Shown: positions 44,973 to 57,533, counted from the first letter of the stretch. The stretch: DNA of 64,000 bases from Hygrophila difformis (GCA_030278955.1 JAOANR010000006.1:30609124-30673123), one strand, 5' to 3'. Numbers and translations are program-made. Notes: generated from the sequence alone by a model not told the origin.

Positions 44973-46860
44973 TCAAGAATTTTTATCTTTGGAACCAGGT
45001 CTACCACGCTTCAAGCGTTGATCAGACTCATCTTTAGCACTTGTAATGTGTTCCATTGGAATATCAATTTTGACTCTAATATTTTTTGCCGGTATATGAG
45101 ATTTCGTAACCCTTTTAGAGTCATATAATGCATCCGGCAACTGATTTACAATTTGTTGCATTGTACAATTCTTTGTACTTCAAGTTCAAAGTCTTTTGTA
45201 CGAGGATCAAGGAAATCCATTGCGATTTTTCAATTTATATTCTTTTTCGGTTGATCCTTTCCTCCCCCTAATGTCGGGAAATGTGATTCGTCAAAATGAC
45301 AATCAGAAAATTTTGGTGTAAATGAATCCCCCGTTAATGGTTCAAGATATCGAATTATCGAGGGTGATTCATACCCGACATATATTCCCAATCTTCGTTG
45401 GGGTCCCATTTGGTGCGGTGAGGTGGTGCTATTGGGACATATACTGCACAACCAAATATTCTCAAATGGGATATATTGGGTTCATGCCCAAATGTTAATT
45501 GTAATAGGGAGTATCTATGATAATTTGTCGGTCTTAGTCGCACCAACATTGCTGCATGCAATATAGCATGACCCCCAGCTGAAACTGGTAACCCAGACTT
45601 CATTAATAATGATCTAGCAATCAACTGCAATCGTTTAATAAATGATTCAGCTAGTCCCTTTTGTGTATGCACATGGGCTACAGGATGTTCGATGGCTATG
45701 CCTATCGACATACAATATTCATCAAATGTCCGGGATGAATATTCACCAGCATTATCCAAACGGATATTTTTAATTGTATAATCTGGGAATTGTGCTCGTA
45801 ATCTTATGATTTGAGCTAATAATTTCACAAACGCATGGTTGCGCGATGATAATAATGTCACGTGTGACCATCTGGTTGAAGCATCAAGCAACACTATAAA
45901 ATATCTTAATGGCCCACAAGATGGATCCATAGGTCCACATATATCACCTTAAATTCTTTCAAGAAGACTAGGGGATTCAGTTTCCACTTTTTCTGGTGAA
46001 TGTTTGATAATCAGTTTCCCTTGGGAGCAAGCAATACATATATAATCATTGTGATGCTGCATTTTTTGTCCCTTTAATGAATGGACATGGGAATTTATAA
46101 GGATCCGCCTCATCATGGTACATCCAGAATGTCCTAGGCGATCATGCCAAATCATATACTTCATCCATCTCACTAAAATTGTTACATTTGACTTTTTGGC
46201 ACTATTTACTGTTTAAGTTTAATTCGAATTTTTATCATAGTTATGTAAGAAAAGAAATAGTCAAGTGAGATCTTGTTAGATTCGTCTAATCTTGTAGTTA
46301 AGAATATCAAATTTTTAAAATTTTTTATTGTACACAATTTAAGTTATTAATCGTTAAAAATGTGTATTGCCATACGTGTCAGGTTGGTCCGTAACAATTA
46401 TAATGAGACGGAGGTAGTATTCATTGGGAATAATAGACCTATGGTCTGTCATGTGATAATTTTCAACATCGTTTATCATTGTATAATACAATCCAGAGGA
46501 TAAACATGATAACTTTTCCAACACTTGTTTCATACCAGAAATGGTATTTGTAATCAGCTGGTTTTCATTATCTTTTGCTGTCAAAGTCTCGATATGATAT
46601 CCATTTTCTCGAATATCTTTGAAACTCAACAAATTTCTTCGAGACTTGGGAGAGAAAAGTGCATTTTTCACAATCAATCTTGTCCTCTTGGGGAGCTGAA
46701 GGTTGGCTATGCCAGAGCCCTCTATAATATTTGCACTTCCACTTATAGTGGTGATGCTTCTATCTCCCATTTCCAGATAGAAAATCTTGTCATTCAATAT
46801 GGTGTGCGTAGAAGCACTGTCTATAAGACAAATTTTATTATCACCAATTTGCAATCCCAT
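44973..46860 (-). pseudogene. Copia A protease and integrase (broken)
   Basis: The protease shows LIDSASTHTIL (46860-46354). The GAG-pre-integrase HDRLGHSGCTMMRR follows after a Stowaway insertion (46173-45949). The integrase core (FIVLLDASTRWSHVTL, IRLDNAGEYSSRTFDEY, KGLAESFIKRL) at 45930-45355 keeps both Asp and the Glu. Confidence 0.85.
46159..46417. mobile_element. Stowaway MITE within copia A pol
   Basis: CTTCATCCATCTCACTAAAATTG and CAATTATAATGAGACGGAGGTAG are the inverted ends, with TA on both sides (46157-46158, 46418-46419). Confidence 0.85.
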
Positions 46861-47812
46861 TGTGCTGGCATTTTTTCGAAAAAGAAGATAATATCAGTAA
46901 CAAAACGAGATTTGTAATGTAGTGGTATAACAGAAATTAAAACAATTATGCAGTATTGAAGAAATCTGCACTATCAAAAGCTGGCTCTATGAGCATATCA
47001 TCATTTGTGGCCTTAGTGCTATTTATAATAGCATCAGTAAAAACTGCAATATTGTCAGCTGTTTGCTTAGCAACGTTTGTTTCAACCTGCTTATGTTAAT
47101 CATTTTTGGCAAACTTGCACCAAATATTTGTCTGAACGACCAATTCGGGACTATGTCCTCATGCTATATCGATAACATTTTCTTTCAGTTTCTTTTGCCT
47201 TTGTGGGCACAATTTCTGGCAATTATATTGCCATTGCATAATCTGACTATGTCAGTACACATGACCAAACTAAAGATCCATGAAATCTGTTGGTATAACC
47301 AAAAATAAGATTCATAGACCATGTTGGTACTCATGTTATTCTCTTTCACTCTTTAATAAACATATAATCAGTCCAGAATATTCAATAATGCCTTTTTCCT
47401 TTTACTATTGCAACAATAAATTTAAGGTATGAGATATTGAAAATATCTTCTATAATATCCTTTTTCTTTAATATTCTTGTCACATACTCAATTGTGACGA
47501 TATTCTGAACATGACTGAATTGTATTATTTGCAGACTTATAGTCTTGCAATTATTATGGTGCTCATACCTGACACTTGGGATATTGATCAACCTCAGTGA
47601 TCATTTCATTTCCCATATATAGATCATTATGATCTTTTGACCGTCATTTTTTTTTTTCTCCCGCGTTCTTGGCTTATGGCCGTATTTTCACTCGTAATGG
47701 CCTTTTCTAGACCCATTGATTCCAGATGTATTTCAACATCCATCCTCCAGGATAAGTAAGTATTCCCAGATCTTTCCAACGGCATAAACGCTTGTTTTAT
47801 CAAATTAGACAT
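46861..47812 (-). pseudogene. Copia A gag (mostly lost)
   Basis: Only the start is readable: MSNLIKQAFMPLERSGNTYL, SWRMDVEIHLESMGLEKAI (47812-47627). The gag body and zinc knuckle are not recoverable. Downstream, PAFDSADFF-like residues near 46950-47000 precede the protease. Confidence 0.7.
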
Positions 47813-47989
47813 AATTATATTGAAAATAATGTAAATATATTATCTCAGATGACTTCCTTGTGGACTTGGGAATTTCTTTTGGTAGAACCCCTGTATGAAC
47901 ATTTATTTCGGCAAACCTCGAGCAAAACCCAACTAGTATTTGAGCAAAACTCGAACTAGACTCATACTAATAACGTCGTGCTAATAACA

Positions 47990-48136
47990 TGTTGTATATA
48001 TTTATCTATTAGCTATATAGCATATATAATAGTGTGTGCAATGAAGGGTCGGTATATAGTGTATATATAATATTTAAAGCAAATAAATAAAAGTATGAAT
48101 TCAAACGACAAAGAGGAAAATAGGTAATGAAGTGGA
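47990..48136 (-). repeat. Truncated 5' LTR of copia A
   Basis: Only 147 bp match the 3' LTR, ending at about AATGAAGTGGA. The outer half is missing, so no target duplication can be read. Confidence 0.75.
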
Positions 48137-48836
48137 CACTATCTAACCCTATTTTTAATTTAATGGACTCATTTCCACTCTGAAAGTATGCAACAAATGG
48201 GTTAGAAAGAATCCAAATGTATATGTAATACTCAATCAATGCTTATGTGATACCTACATGACACAATTAAATTAATTATTTACACTAATCTCACAACACC
48301 TCAACAAATGTGGATGATAAATGTTCGATGTGACAATTTTAGAGACCATTAGCAAAGTTACGGTACAAAATTAGAAACCTCTAAAATTATGGTACAAAAC
48401 TGGAAAATGGGCAAAGTTCCGGCACAATTTTGACAATTTTCCCTATTAATTATATTTGGATAAATATTTTTTGTTTATGTTTTATATTAGTTTCATATTG
48501 CACACTAATAACCAAATGCAAATCGCATGAGTGGTATGTGTCTCTGACTGCTTAAACAAATATCTTGTTACACACTAATATAATCTTTAACAAATAAATT
48601 ATTGCACACTACTTTAATCTTTTAAAGATTATGACAAAGGTGTGCAAAAACCCAAACTACACAAATTAGAAAGAGGAATAAGTAGAGGAATAACGGGCCG
48701 TGTAAAAATTAAACCAGAACCATAGAAGTTAGGGCGATGCCAAGTCGCCATTCTCAATTTAATCTTTAAATGTTGTGTATAAATTAATATATAATGGTAT
48801 ATGACCTATTAGATTATATCTTGTGTATATATAATA
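48137..48836. other. Unassigned intergenic stretch
   Basis: No gene is seen. ACGGTACAAAATTAGAAACC / ATGGTACAAAACTGGAAA form a short local repeat at 48360-48410. Confidence 0.55.
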
Positions 48837-49097
48837 CTTCCTCTGTTTTTGTGAATGTGCAACATTCACTCTGCGCACGCAGTCCGATGCATGTTTTTAA
48901 TAGTTAATAAATCACGTTGTATATAAGTAAAAATTATAAAAAATTTGATATTATAAAACTACGAGATGAGACGATTCTAACAAGATCTCACTTGACTATG
49001 TTTTTCTTTCTATAACTATTGTATAAACGTGAATCAAAATAGAATAATGAATAGTGTCAAAACACCAAATGTTTCATTTTCATGAAAACGGAGGTAG
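48837..49097. mobile_element. Stowaway MITE abutting copia B
   Basis: CTTCCTCTGTTTTTGTGAA and TTTCATGAAAACGGAGGTAG are the inverted ends, flanked by TA. The copia B target duplication begins one base after its right TA. Confidence 0.82.
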
Positions 49098-49104
49098 TAT
49101 GTAT

Positions 49105-49492
49105 TATTGAATAGTGAATGCATTAATGATCAACAATGAATAAAGATGGAACAGTGCAACCATTTATTCTGTCTGCCCAACCCAATCTCTTCTACGCGGT
49201 TTATTGTATCTATAAATATGTTATTCCAGTGATGAAATAAGAACACCCCAAGAAAAAATTTTCTCTGCTCATTAATTTCTCTCTCATATTTGCCTACCAT
49301 TTTTCTTCTCAGCTCTGTCTCATTTCTTCTCAGCTCTCTGTCTCTCTAAATTACTCGGTAGCTTCACCATCAACATCATCATTATTTTCTTGTTCCCTTT
49401 CATTTAAAACTTCAATCCCTAAGTTATTAAACAATATATCTACCCTATCACTATATTACAAAAAGGCCATTCTATTGAATATTTCTACAACA
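49105..49492 (+). repeat. 5' LTR of copia B
   Basis: TATAAATA at about 49212 may be the promoter TATA box. A CT-rich leader (TTCTCAGCTCTGTCTC repeated) follows. Confidence 0.9.
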
Positions 49493-49507
49493 CGTTATCA
49501 GCACGAG
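49493..49507 (+). other. Primer-binding site of copia B
   Basis: CGTTATCAGCACGAG starts at the base after the LTR. The site recurs in a family of plant copia elements and, mutated, in copia A. I do not assign the tRNA. Confidence 0.65.
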
Positions 49508-49571
49508 GAGACTCTGCCCGGGTTACCAAAATTTGAGGTATAATTTTTATTCCAAAATTTTCAATAAGATT

Positions 49572-50609
49572 ATGGCTAACCTTGTAAAACAGGAATTTGC
49601 TCCCTTAACCGTTGAAGGAAGCAATTATATGTCCTGGGCCCGAGATGTGAAAATGTATCTTACTTCAATGGGTCTGGAAGATACTATTGCTGAAGGGAAA
49701 AATTCCAGCCATCAGAATCAGGCAAAAGCCATGATTTTCTTGTGCCATCATATCGAAGAGGCACTTAAAATGGAGTACGTGACTGTGGAATCCCCACTGG
49801 CGTTGTGGGAAAAGTTGAAAGAAAGATATGCTAATCTTAAAAAGACGGTGCTTCCAAAAGCCCGGGATAACTGGACAAACCTGAGACTTCAGGACTTCAA
49901 ACCAGTCCGAGAATATAATTCCGTTGTGTTCAAAATTACGGCCCAATTGGAATTATGTGGGCAAAAGATTTCTGAAGAACAAATGCTTGAAAAAACATAT
50001 TCTACGTTTCATGCTAAAAACTCAATATTGAGTGAGCAATATCGTCAAAAAGGTTTTCAAAGATATTCTGATCTTATCACCTGCTTATTATTGGCTGAAC
50101 AAAACAGCCTATTGCTATTAAGAAATCATGAATCTAGGCCCGCAGGTGCAAAACCGTTCCCTGAAGTGAACGTGGCTCAATCATCGAAATATGTGTTTGA
50201 TCGTGGGCACTTTAAAAATAAAAATGATGATCGTGGCCAAAATCGGTATCACAATCGAGGCAGAGGTGAATCATCTCGTCAAAATAATTATCGAAATAAG
50301 CCTCGATTTGAGCAGAATCGCAAATATGATACTAGAAGGCCTTACAAACCACAACAAAGAAATTATGCAAGAAAGCACAAACAAAATGATGAAATCTGTG
50401 ATCGTTGTGGAATTAAAGGCCATCCGGCTCAGACATGCCACACAGCTAAACACTTAGTTGAACTGTATCAGGCCTCGAAACAAAAAGAAAGACAAGGTGT
50501 TGAATCACACCATAATGCTCACGATGATACATATGATGATATATTAAATGATAATATCACCCACCTGGACGCTGATGATTTTGTTGAGCCAGATACTACT
50601 ACTAAATAA
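49572..50609 (+). CDS. Copia B gag polyprotein
   Basis: A 345-residue uninterrupted gag. It starts MANLVKQEFAPLTVEGSNYM and carries the UBN2 capsid-like region (MSWARDVKMYLTSMGLED, LWEKLKERYANLKKTVLPKA, LRLQDFKPVREYNS). A basic Arg/Asn-rich segment (residues about 225-275) leads to the zinc knuckle CDRCGIKGHPAQTC at about 286. The tail is acidic (DDTYDDILNDN). Start chosen at 49572, the first ATG in frame. Gag packages retrotransposon RNA. Pol starts 178 bp later in a separate frame. Confidence 0.9.
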   Translation: MANLVKQEFAPLTVEGSNYMSWARDVKMYLTSMGLEDTIAEGKNSSHQNQAKAMIFLCHHIEEALKMEYVTVESPLALWEKLKERYANLKKTVLPKARDNWTNLRLQDFKPVREYNSVVFKITAQLELCGQKISEEQMLEKTYSTFHAKNSILSEQYRQKGFQRYSDLITCLLLAEQNSLLLLRNHESRPAGAKPFPEVNVAQSSKYVFDRGHFKNKNDDRGQNRYHNRGRGESSRQNNYRNKPRFEQNRKYDTRRPYKPQQRNYARKHKQNDEICDRCGIKGHPAQTCHTAKHLVELYQASKQKERQGVESHHNAHDDTYDDILNDNITHLDADDFVEPDTTTK

Positions 50610-50787
50610 CATATTATATAGCTATATATATATATATATTGTACTTATCTTTTATGATTCCTATTTAATATAAATAATGATATCTTGTACTTCCTTTTTT
50701 ATTATCCATGTATAATACAAATATGTTTTGCATTAATAATATTTATATTGTTGATGTTTAATAACCTTCTTATATTCTTGTAAAGAA

Positions 50788-53700
50788 ATGGATGTTGGAA
50801 ATTCAAAAGTCGGAGATGAGATTTGCCTCATTGACAGTGCAACAACGCATAGCATTTTGAAAAGCAAAAGTTATTTCTCTAATTTAAAATTGGAAAAGAC
50901 CGCAGTGAAAACTATAAGCGGTAATGCAAAATGCATTGAAGGCTCCGGTAGAGCTGTTATATTTCTCCCTGAAGGGACAAAAATGGCGATTGAAAACGCC
51001 TTGTTCGCACGCAAAGCTCGAAGAAATTTACTGAGCTTCAATGATATTCAAAAAAATGGATATCACATTGAAACTTCAAAAGAGGCAGATCACAAGTATC
51101 TTTTGATAACTCAAATTGAAAATGGTAAAAAATTTGTGAATGAAAAATTGTCATGTTACTCCTCTGGTTTATACTATACAAAAATATGTGCCGCAGAAAT
51201 ACATAACCTAGTAGGCTTGAAAGCTACTAGTGAATTTATTACTTGGCACGATAGACTTGGGCATCCTGGCAGTGTGATGCTGAGACGAATTATTGAAAAT
51301 TCAAATGGCCATACATTGAAAAGGCAAATGATATTGAACCCAAATGAGTTCAATTGTACAGCCTGTTCACAAGGGAAATTGATAACCAGACCATCTCCAG
51401 TAAAAGTGGTAATTGAATCCCCTACATTCCTAGAAACAATTCAAGGCGATATATGTGGACCTATTGATCCACCGTGTGGACCCTTCAAGTACTTTATGGT
51501 ACTAATTGATGCGTCATCACGCTGGTCACACGTTTGTTTATTATCAACTCGCAATTTGGCATTTTCAAGGTTACTTGCACAAATTATAAAATTGCGAGCA
51601 TAGTTTCCAGATCATCCGATAAAGAAAATACGCCTTGATAATGCTGGAGAATATACATCATATGCATTTGATGATTTCTGCATGTCGATTGGAATTACTG
51701 TTGAACATCCTATGCCTCATGTGCACAGGCAAAATGGTCTGGCAGAATCATTTATTAAACGATTGCAATTAATTGAAAGATCCTTGTTAATGAAATCAAA
51801 ACTCCCTGTTTCTGCTTGGGGACATGCTATATTGCATGCAGCAGCACTTATGAAAATAAGGCCGACAAGCTATCATAGCTACTCCCCTACACAAATTGTG
51901 TTTGGAAAGGAGCCCAGTATATCCCACTTGCGAATTTTTGGGTGTGCGGTTTATGTACCGATTGCGCCACCACAATGCACAAAAATGGGACCTCAAAGAA
52001 GGTTGGGCATATATGTCGGCTATGAATCACCCTCGATTATTAAATATCTTGAGCAAAAAACGTGTGATTTATTTCCTGCAAGATTTGCAGATTGTCATTT
52101 TGATGAAACTTAATTCCCGACATTAGGGGGAGGAAATGATCAACTGAAAAAAGGAAATATCTTGGCAAAGTCCATTTGATTTCCTTGATCCTCGTACAAG
52201 GCAATGCGAACTTGAAGTTCAAAGAATTGTGCATTTACGGGGAATTGCAAATCAATTACCCGATGCTTTTAATGATGCTGCTAAAGTCACAAAATCATAT
52301 ATAAATGATGCAGCAAATGCACCAGCTAATATAAACATCCCAGAAGAGCATATTCCGAGTGCAAATGAATCTACTGCACGCCTAAGGTGTGGTAGGCCTT
52401 TGGGTTCCAAGGATAAAAATCCACGAAAGAAGAAAATTATTCATATGGGTGATAAATCAATCACCGATGATACTCCCGAAGGAGAAATTGATTCAACCCC
52501 CGAAAAGGTTGAACCTGAAAATATTCACCCAGATGAAAATGAAGTTATTGAAACTTCTTTCAATTATATTAATACTGGGAAATGTTGGAACCGAAAAGAA
52601 ACAAACGTTGATAATGCTTTTGCATACAACGTTGCACTCGATGTAATGGAAAATAACGAGGATCCTGAACCAAGATCAGTTGAAGAATGTCGGAAAAGAA
52701 ATGATTGGCCAAAATGGAAAGATGCGATTCAGTCTGAACTAGATTCACTGAATAAACGAAAAGTATTCGGCCCTATTGTCCAAACACAAAAAAATGTGAA
52801 GCATGTTGGCTATAGATGGGTGTTTGTGAGAAAAAGGGATGAAAACAATGAAATTGCCAAATATAAGGCAAGGCTTGTAGCCCAAGGTTTTTCCCAAAGA
52901 CCGGGAATTGATTTTGAGGAGACATATTCCCCAGTTATGGATGGAATAACATTCAGGTATCTAATGAGCCTAGCAGTACGAGAAAATCTTGAAATGAGGC
53001 TGATGGATGTTGGTACTGCATATTTATATGGCTCATTGGAAAATGATATTTATATGAAAATACCTGAAGGGTTTAAATTACCTGAGTCTTGCAACTCAAA
53101 ACCAAAAGAAACTTATTCCATCAAATTACAAAAATCGTTGTATGGGCTCAAGCAATCTGGCCGAATGTGGTATAACCGCCTCAGTGAAAGTTTGATAAAG
53201 GAAGGTTATACAAATGACCCTATCTGCCCTTGTGTATTTATAAAGAAAAACGGGTCAGAATTTGTGATCGTCGCAGTCTATGTTGACGATTTAAATTTAA
53301 TTAGAACTCCTAAAAGGTTGGAAAAGGCTGTTGAATATCTGAAAAAGGAGTTCGAAATCAAGGATTTCGGAAAAATAAAATTTTGCCTTGGCCTACAAAT
53401 TGAGCATTTGGAAAAAGGGCATATTTGTTCATCAATTAGCTTATACCCAAAAGGTATTGAAGCAATTTCGAATGGATTATACTCATCCGCTAAATAATCC
53501 AATGATTGTTCGGGCACTTGATCCTTCAAAGGATCCGTTTAGGCCAAAAGAAAATAATGAAGAGCAACTTGGCCCAGAAATGTCATACTTAAGCGCAATT
53601 GGCGCTTTACTGTATCTTGAAAACAGCACGCGACCTGATATCGCGTTTGCAGTCAATTTACTCGCAAGATTCAGTTCTTGCCCTACTCAACGACATTGGA

Positions 53701-54284
53701 AGGGCATAAAACACATTTTTCGCTATCTCCAAGGAACGGTTGACCTTGGGTTATTTTACCCAAAAGACTCTCAACATGAGTTAATCGGCTATGCCGATGC
53801 AGGTTATTTGTCAGATCCACACAAAGCCAAATCTCAAACAGGCTATGTTTTTACTTGTGGCGAAACTGCCATCTCTTGGAGGTCAATGAAGCAGACTCTA
53901 TCTGCTACTTCTTCTAATCATGCCGAAATATTAGCAATCCATGAAGCAAGTCGAGAATGTGTTTGGTTGAGGTCAATGACTCAACATTTATTGAAGTGTT
54001 GTGGTTTAATCACTGAACCACAAATACCCCCAACAATTTTATTTGAAGATAATTCGGCTTGTATAGCCCAATTGAAAGGAGGTTATATCAAAGGAGATAG
54101 AACGAAGCATATTTCACCAAAATTCTTCTACACTCATGATCTTCAAAAGAATGGTGAAATCGATGTGCAACATATTCGGTCGGAGAATAATTTGGCGGAT
54201 CTATTTACCAAGTCATTGCCGACTGCAACATTCGAGAAGCTCGTGAAGAAAATTGGAATGCGGCGACTTCGAGATTTAAAATGA
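50788..54284 (+). pseudogene. Copia B pol (protease, integrase, RT, RNase H)
   Basis: Protease LIDSATTHSIL, pre-integrase WHDRLGHPGSVMLRR, integrase core (LIDASSRWSHVCLLS, IRLDNAGEYTSYAFDDFC, NGLAESFIKRL), RT (WVFVRKRDENNEIAKYKARL, LYGLKQSGRMWYN, YVDD at 53279-53290) and RNase H (ISWRSMKQTLSATSSNHAEI, LADLFTKSLPT). Lesions: TAG at 51601-51603, where Gln is expected; TAA at 52111-52113; a one-base shift in the A-rich run at about 52145-52152; and a shift near 53410-53425. All catalytic motifs survive. Confidence 0.92.
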
Positions 54285-54417
54285 TGTCCAAATCAGGGGG
54301 AGCACTGAATATAAGAATATTGTACTCTTTTTCATTCACTAGGATTTTTTCTCACTGATTTTTTTCCTAATAAGGTTTTAATGAGGCATATTGTTTATAT
54401 AAATGCATTCAGGGGAG

Positions 54418-54805
54418 TATTGAATAGTGAATGCATTAATGATCAACAGTGAATAAAGATGGAATAGTGCAACCATTTATTCTGTCTGCCCAACCCAATC
54501 TCTTCTACGCGGTTTATTGTATCTATAAATATGTTACTCCAGTGATGAAATAAGAACACCCCAAGAAAAACTTTTCTCTGCTCATTAATTTCTCTATCAT
54601 ATTTGCCTACCATTTTTCTTCTCAGCTCTGTCTCATTTCTTCTCAGCTCACTGTCTCTCTAAATTACTCGGTAGCTTCACCATCAACAACATCATTATTG
54701 TCTTGTTCCCTTTCATTTAAAAATTCAATCCCTAAGTTATTAAACAATATATCTACCCTATCACTATATTACAAAAAGGCCATTCTATTGAATATTTCTA
54801 CAACA
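54418..54805 (+). repeat. 3' LTR of copia B
   Basis: Same length as the 5' LTR, nine differences, followed by the TGTAT duplication. Confidence 0.9.
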
Positions 54806-54810
54806 TGTAT

Positions 54811-55505
54811 AAGGTAGTGAAAGCAATCTTTATATCTTTATCTTTATACTATATAAAAGCTATTCGACTTGTGAATAGTAAATGCATTGTAGAATCCTCT
54901 TATGAATAGTGTCAAACTGTCAATTGCTTATGAACAGTGATTTAAAAAAACCCTCTTAGAAACAGTATTTGAGTAACCAATGATATAATTGAATGGAAGG
55001 AACATCCAGCACAACAGGAAAAAGAAAAAGTGCACATTCAACATTCAAATTTTAGAATTTAAATTCTCATCAATTGGAATAGCACTGGGCACTGGCTCAT
55101 AAATAGTATATTTCACAAAGCCTAAAAAGAATTATTACTACTACTTCATGCCACTTTCGAAAGAAATCACAAAGCCCAAAAATTATTACTACTACTCTAT
55201 GCCACTTTCGAAAGAAAAGCGGCAGAGAAATCACGAGCCAGAGGAAGAAAGAAATCACGAGCCAGAGGAAGAACACTTTGGAAAGACAAGAAGAGAGAAA
55301 GCAAGTTTCAAATTTCAAATTATTTAGTCAATAATAATTCCTTCTTGCCTTCTCTTCCCATCTAAATTTCCTCCTTCCTCCACCTCAATTAGCAAAGGAA
55401 ATGCAAGAAAGCCTGAACCCTAGAAATTTATAAATTTAATGCTGAGCTCAAGAAATTGGGTTTTTCTTCAATCTCCCTTTGATATTTTCTTCAATCTCCC
55501 TAGAA
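54811..55505. other. Intergenic stretch with short tandem repeats
   Basis: 55111-55163 and 55164-55214 are two copies of a roughly 52-bp unit (CACAAAGCC..ATTATTACTACTAC..GCCACTTTCGAAAG). AAATCACGAGCCAGAGGAAG is duplicated at about 55228 and 55250. No gene is seen. Confidence 0.6.
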
Positions 55506-55987
55506 ATGAGGAATTCAAACGGGCCAAGGTTAGTTTTTCTTCAATCTCCCTTTGATATTTTCATGGTTTTAATAGTTCTTACCATGGCTTATTTGTTTGA
55601 CATACTCTACTCTTCTGGTAGGATTTTATGTTAAAATCCAAGAACATGAGAAAAAGGAGAAGTAAAATGGGGAGAAAAAGCCATCCCTCCAAATGTGTCG
55701 TGTGCAAAGATCAGTGGAATAAAAGGTGTGAAATTTAAACTGTGTGCGCGCTTGACTGTGTAAAATCCATTTTCTTCTTCCTCATTGACATAAATTCCAC
55801 TTAAATGTCGCAAAAACTAATATTACAGGCTGAGAGAGCGCTTTTCCTCAAAAGCCATCGGAAGAGGTGGTGTTGGAAAGCCAGTGCTACCTTCACAGAG
55901 GGGAAAGCCACGAGTTGTCCTAAAAAACCGTAAAGCAACTGCCTCCGACCCTGCTTACTTGCACAGAGGGGAAAGCCAATGGAAAAG
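55506..55987 (+). CDS. Possible first two exons of an unrecognised gene
   Basis: ATG at 55506 opens MRNSNGPR with a GT donor at 55529. A TTACAG acceptor at 55823-55828 leads into 55829-55987, which stays open for 53 codons (RERFSSKAIGRGGVGKPVLP, then QRGKPRVVLKNRKATASDP) before a GTCTAT donor. The product is basic and Gly/Arg-rich. CAGAGGGGAAAGCCA occurs twice in exon 2. I could not link later exons with confidence, so this may be a partial or dying gene. No function is proposed. Confidence 0.28.
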
Positions 55988-57533
55988 GTCTATTCTTGAT
56001 TATTTTTCGATCGTTCTTTAGAAACTGTGGATTTATCATTCAGTGAAAATATGATTTATTTATGGTGTTTTGGTGGTGTCTTAAGGTGTTGGGTAGACTG
56101 TGGGTATTGTAATTGAGATAATTTAACTCCCCTGGTGTGTATTTGGATTGAGGAGTTGGTATTGTTTATTTACATAATTGTTTTCTATTAACTATCAATG
56201 CTTTGACTGCTGATATATGTTTCGCGATAATGATTTTACCAACGTTGTCTACTTCCAATTTCTGTCTCTTCTGTATCAAATCCTTTCCCGTCACCTGCTA
56301 AGATCAATGTAAGTAGTAATAATAAGAGGCTGGCATTGTCATTATATTTTTTCACATTCAAGAACTTTGCATCAGTTGTGTAGTTCAACAATTTTTTACT
56401 CATTATCAATAAATAACAGATATCTGTATTGTATCAAGTACATTGTAAATCTGCTCTTACAATGTCATTTTTCGAGGACAAAAGGAAGTAGCGGGATTAC
56501 TATGTGAATATAGGTTGCACTATTCGGACCCTTTGTGAAGAACTCCGGAAGCTTTTCTACAGTGAAGTTCGCTTTGAAATCTCCAGGTTTTGATTTCAAC
56601 TTTCTCCTTGGAATTCAGATTGGTTATCTGTAGATTGATTTATCAGTATATTCTAACAGTGATTGTAGTGAGAAAATAGAGAATGCATCATCTGGTTGCA
56701 AAGAGTAAGCGAAAATGATTTATACGATGCATGGATAAAGGTTTCCCTTTGTGACATTAGTAGGATATCAAGTTCTGTAACTCATGAAATTGTAAATCAT
56801 ATGGCTGAGGGACATTGACAGGGCAGAGGGAAATAAACTTTATAAGATAAAAGAGGCCTTGAAGATTGAGCAAACATAGCAGACTTTGATGACCTTGAGA
56901 ATGGACCTTGATTTCCCTTCCACCTCTTAGGGAACTTGCAAGATCTGACATGAAGAAAAGTGTGGTGCCTGAAGTGAACTTGGATGAGAAGGAATGAGTC
57001 ATTGTCTACCGGTATTCTTTTTCTTGCATTTATATTATTATAGAAATATGCAGTGAAGTTGGTACAATTTTGTACCCATTATAAAAGATTACAAATTCAG
57101 GGAGTTTGCTGCACTCATGACCTTGGATAAGGTAAATTGTGCTTCATAACCTCTTTTCTTGCAATGTACTAGCTTATATGTCCATGCATCTTTGTTTTTT
57201 AGTGGGCTGCTGAAATGTGCCTTCTCAAATGGACATCTTATATGCTGATGGAATGACTTCTATAAATAGGGTTGCATCCACGAACTTTTCTTCATATTTT
57301 TTGCCTGACTTTAAACTTTTTGGGAAACCATTTTTTCCTACGAAAGGTAAAAAATATTTTGCCATTGCTTCATTTAGCTTTTCTCATTTATATTTTGGTA
57401 ATTTCGTCTTAAATATGCCTTTTTTCGGCTCTTGCTTTGTAGTGGCTCGCACATTCATGTGACTTTTCCCTTCTGATTGTGTGGCAGAGTACTTTTGTTT
57501 ATGCTCCGATCCTAGGGTTGTTGTAATCGAGTG
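55988..57533. other. Unassigned stretch downstream of the possible exons
   Basis: Fragments with splice-like borders occur (for example around 56270-56320 and 56520-56590), but no consistent frame joins them. Confidence 0.4.

Larger units (their letters stand above)
42497..48136 (-). mobile_element. Decayed Ty1/copia retrotransposon A (UBN2-type gag)
   Basis: The LTR at 42497-43038 (with a Stowaway inside) matches 47990-48136. Between them, the minus strand encodes a UBN2-type gag start, protease, integrase, RT and RNase H, the copia order. A polypurine tract (CAAGGGGGAGTG on the minus strand) adjoins the 3' LTR and TTATTAGCACGACG follows the 5' LTR. Many stops, shifts and a Stowaway in the protease-integrase interval make it inactive. 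Its proteins closely resemble copia B (49105-54805). Confidence 0.87.
49105..54805 (+). mobile_element. Ty1/copia retrotransposon B, complete but mutated
   Basis: Two 388-bp LTRs (49105-49492 and 54418-54805) begin TATTGAATAG and end CTACAACA. TGTAT at 49100-49104 and 54806-54810 is the target duplication. CGTTATCAGCACGAG directly after the 5' LTR is the primer site. AGGGGAG before the 3' LTR is the polypurine tract. I count nine substitutions between LTRs (about 97.7% identity). Gag is intact; pol has two stops and two frameshifts. Confidence 0.93.

Noticed and set aside
54841..54960. Possible second Helitron 5' end (TCTTTATACTATATAAAAGC)
   Set aside because: No hairpin-CTRR 3' end was found to the right, so a lone start is not enough.
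55829..56600. Cyclin-like gene suggested by RVVLKNRKA and SNPFPSPAKIN-like readings
   Set aside because: No cyclin box was found and the fragments do not join in one frame.
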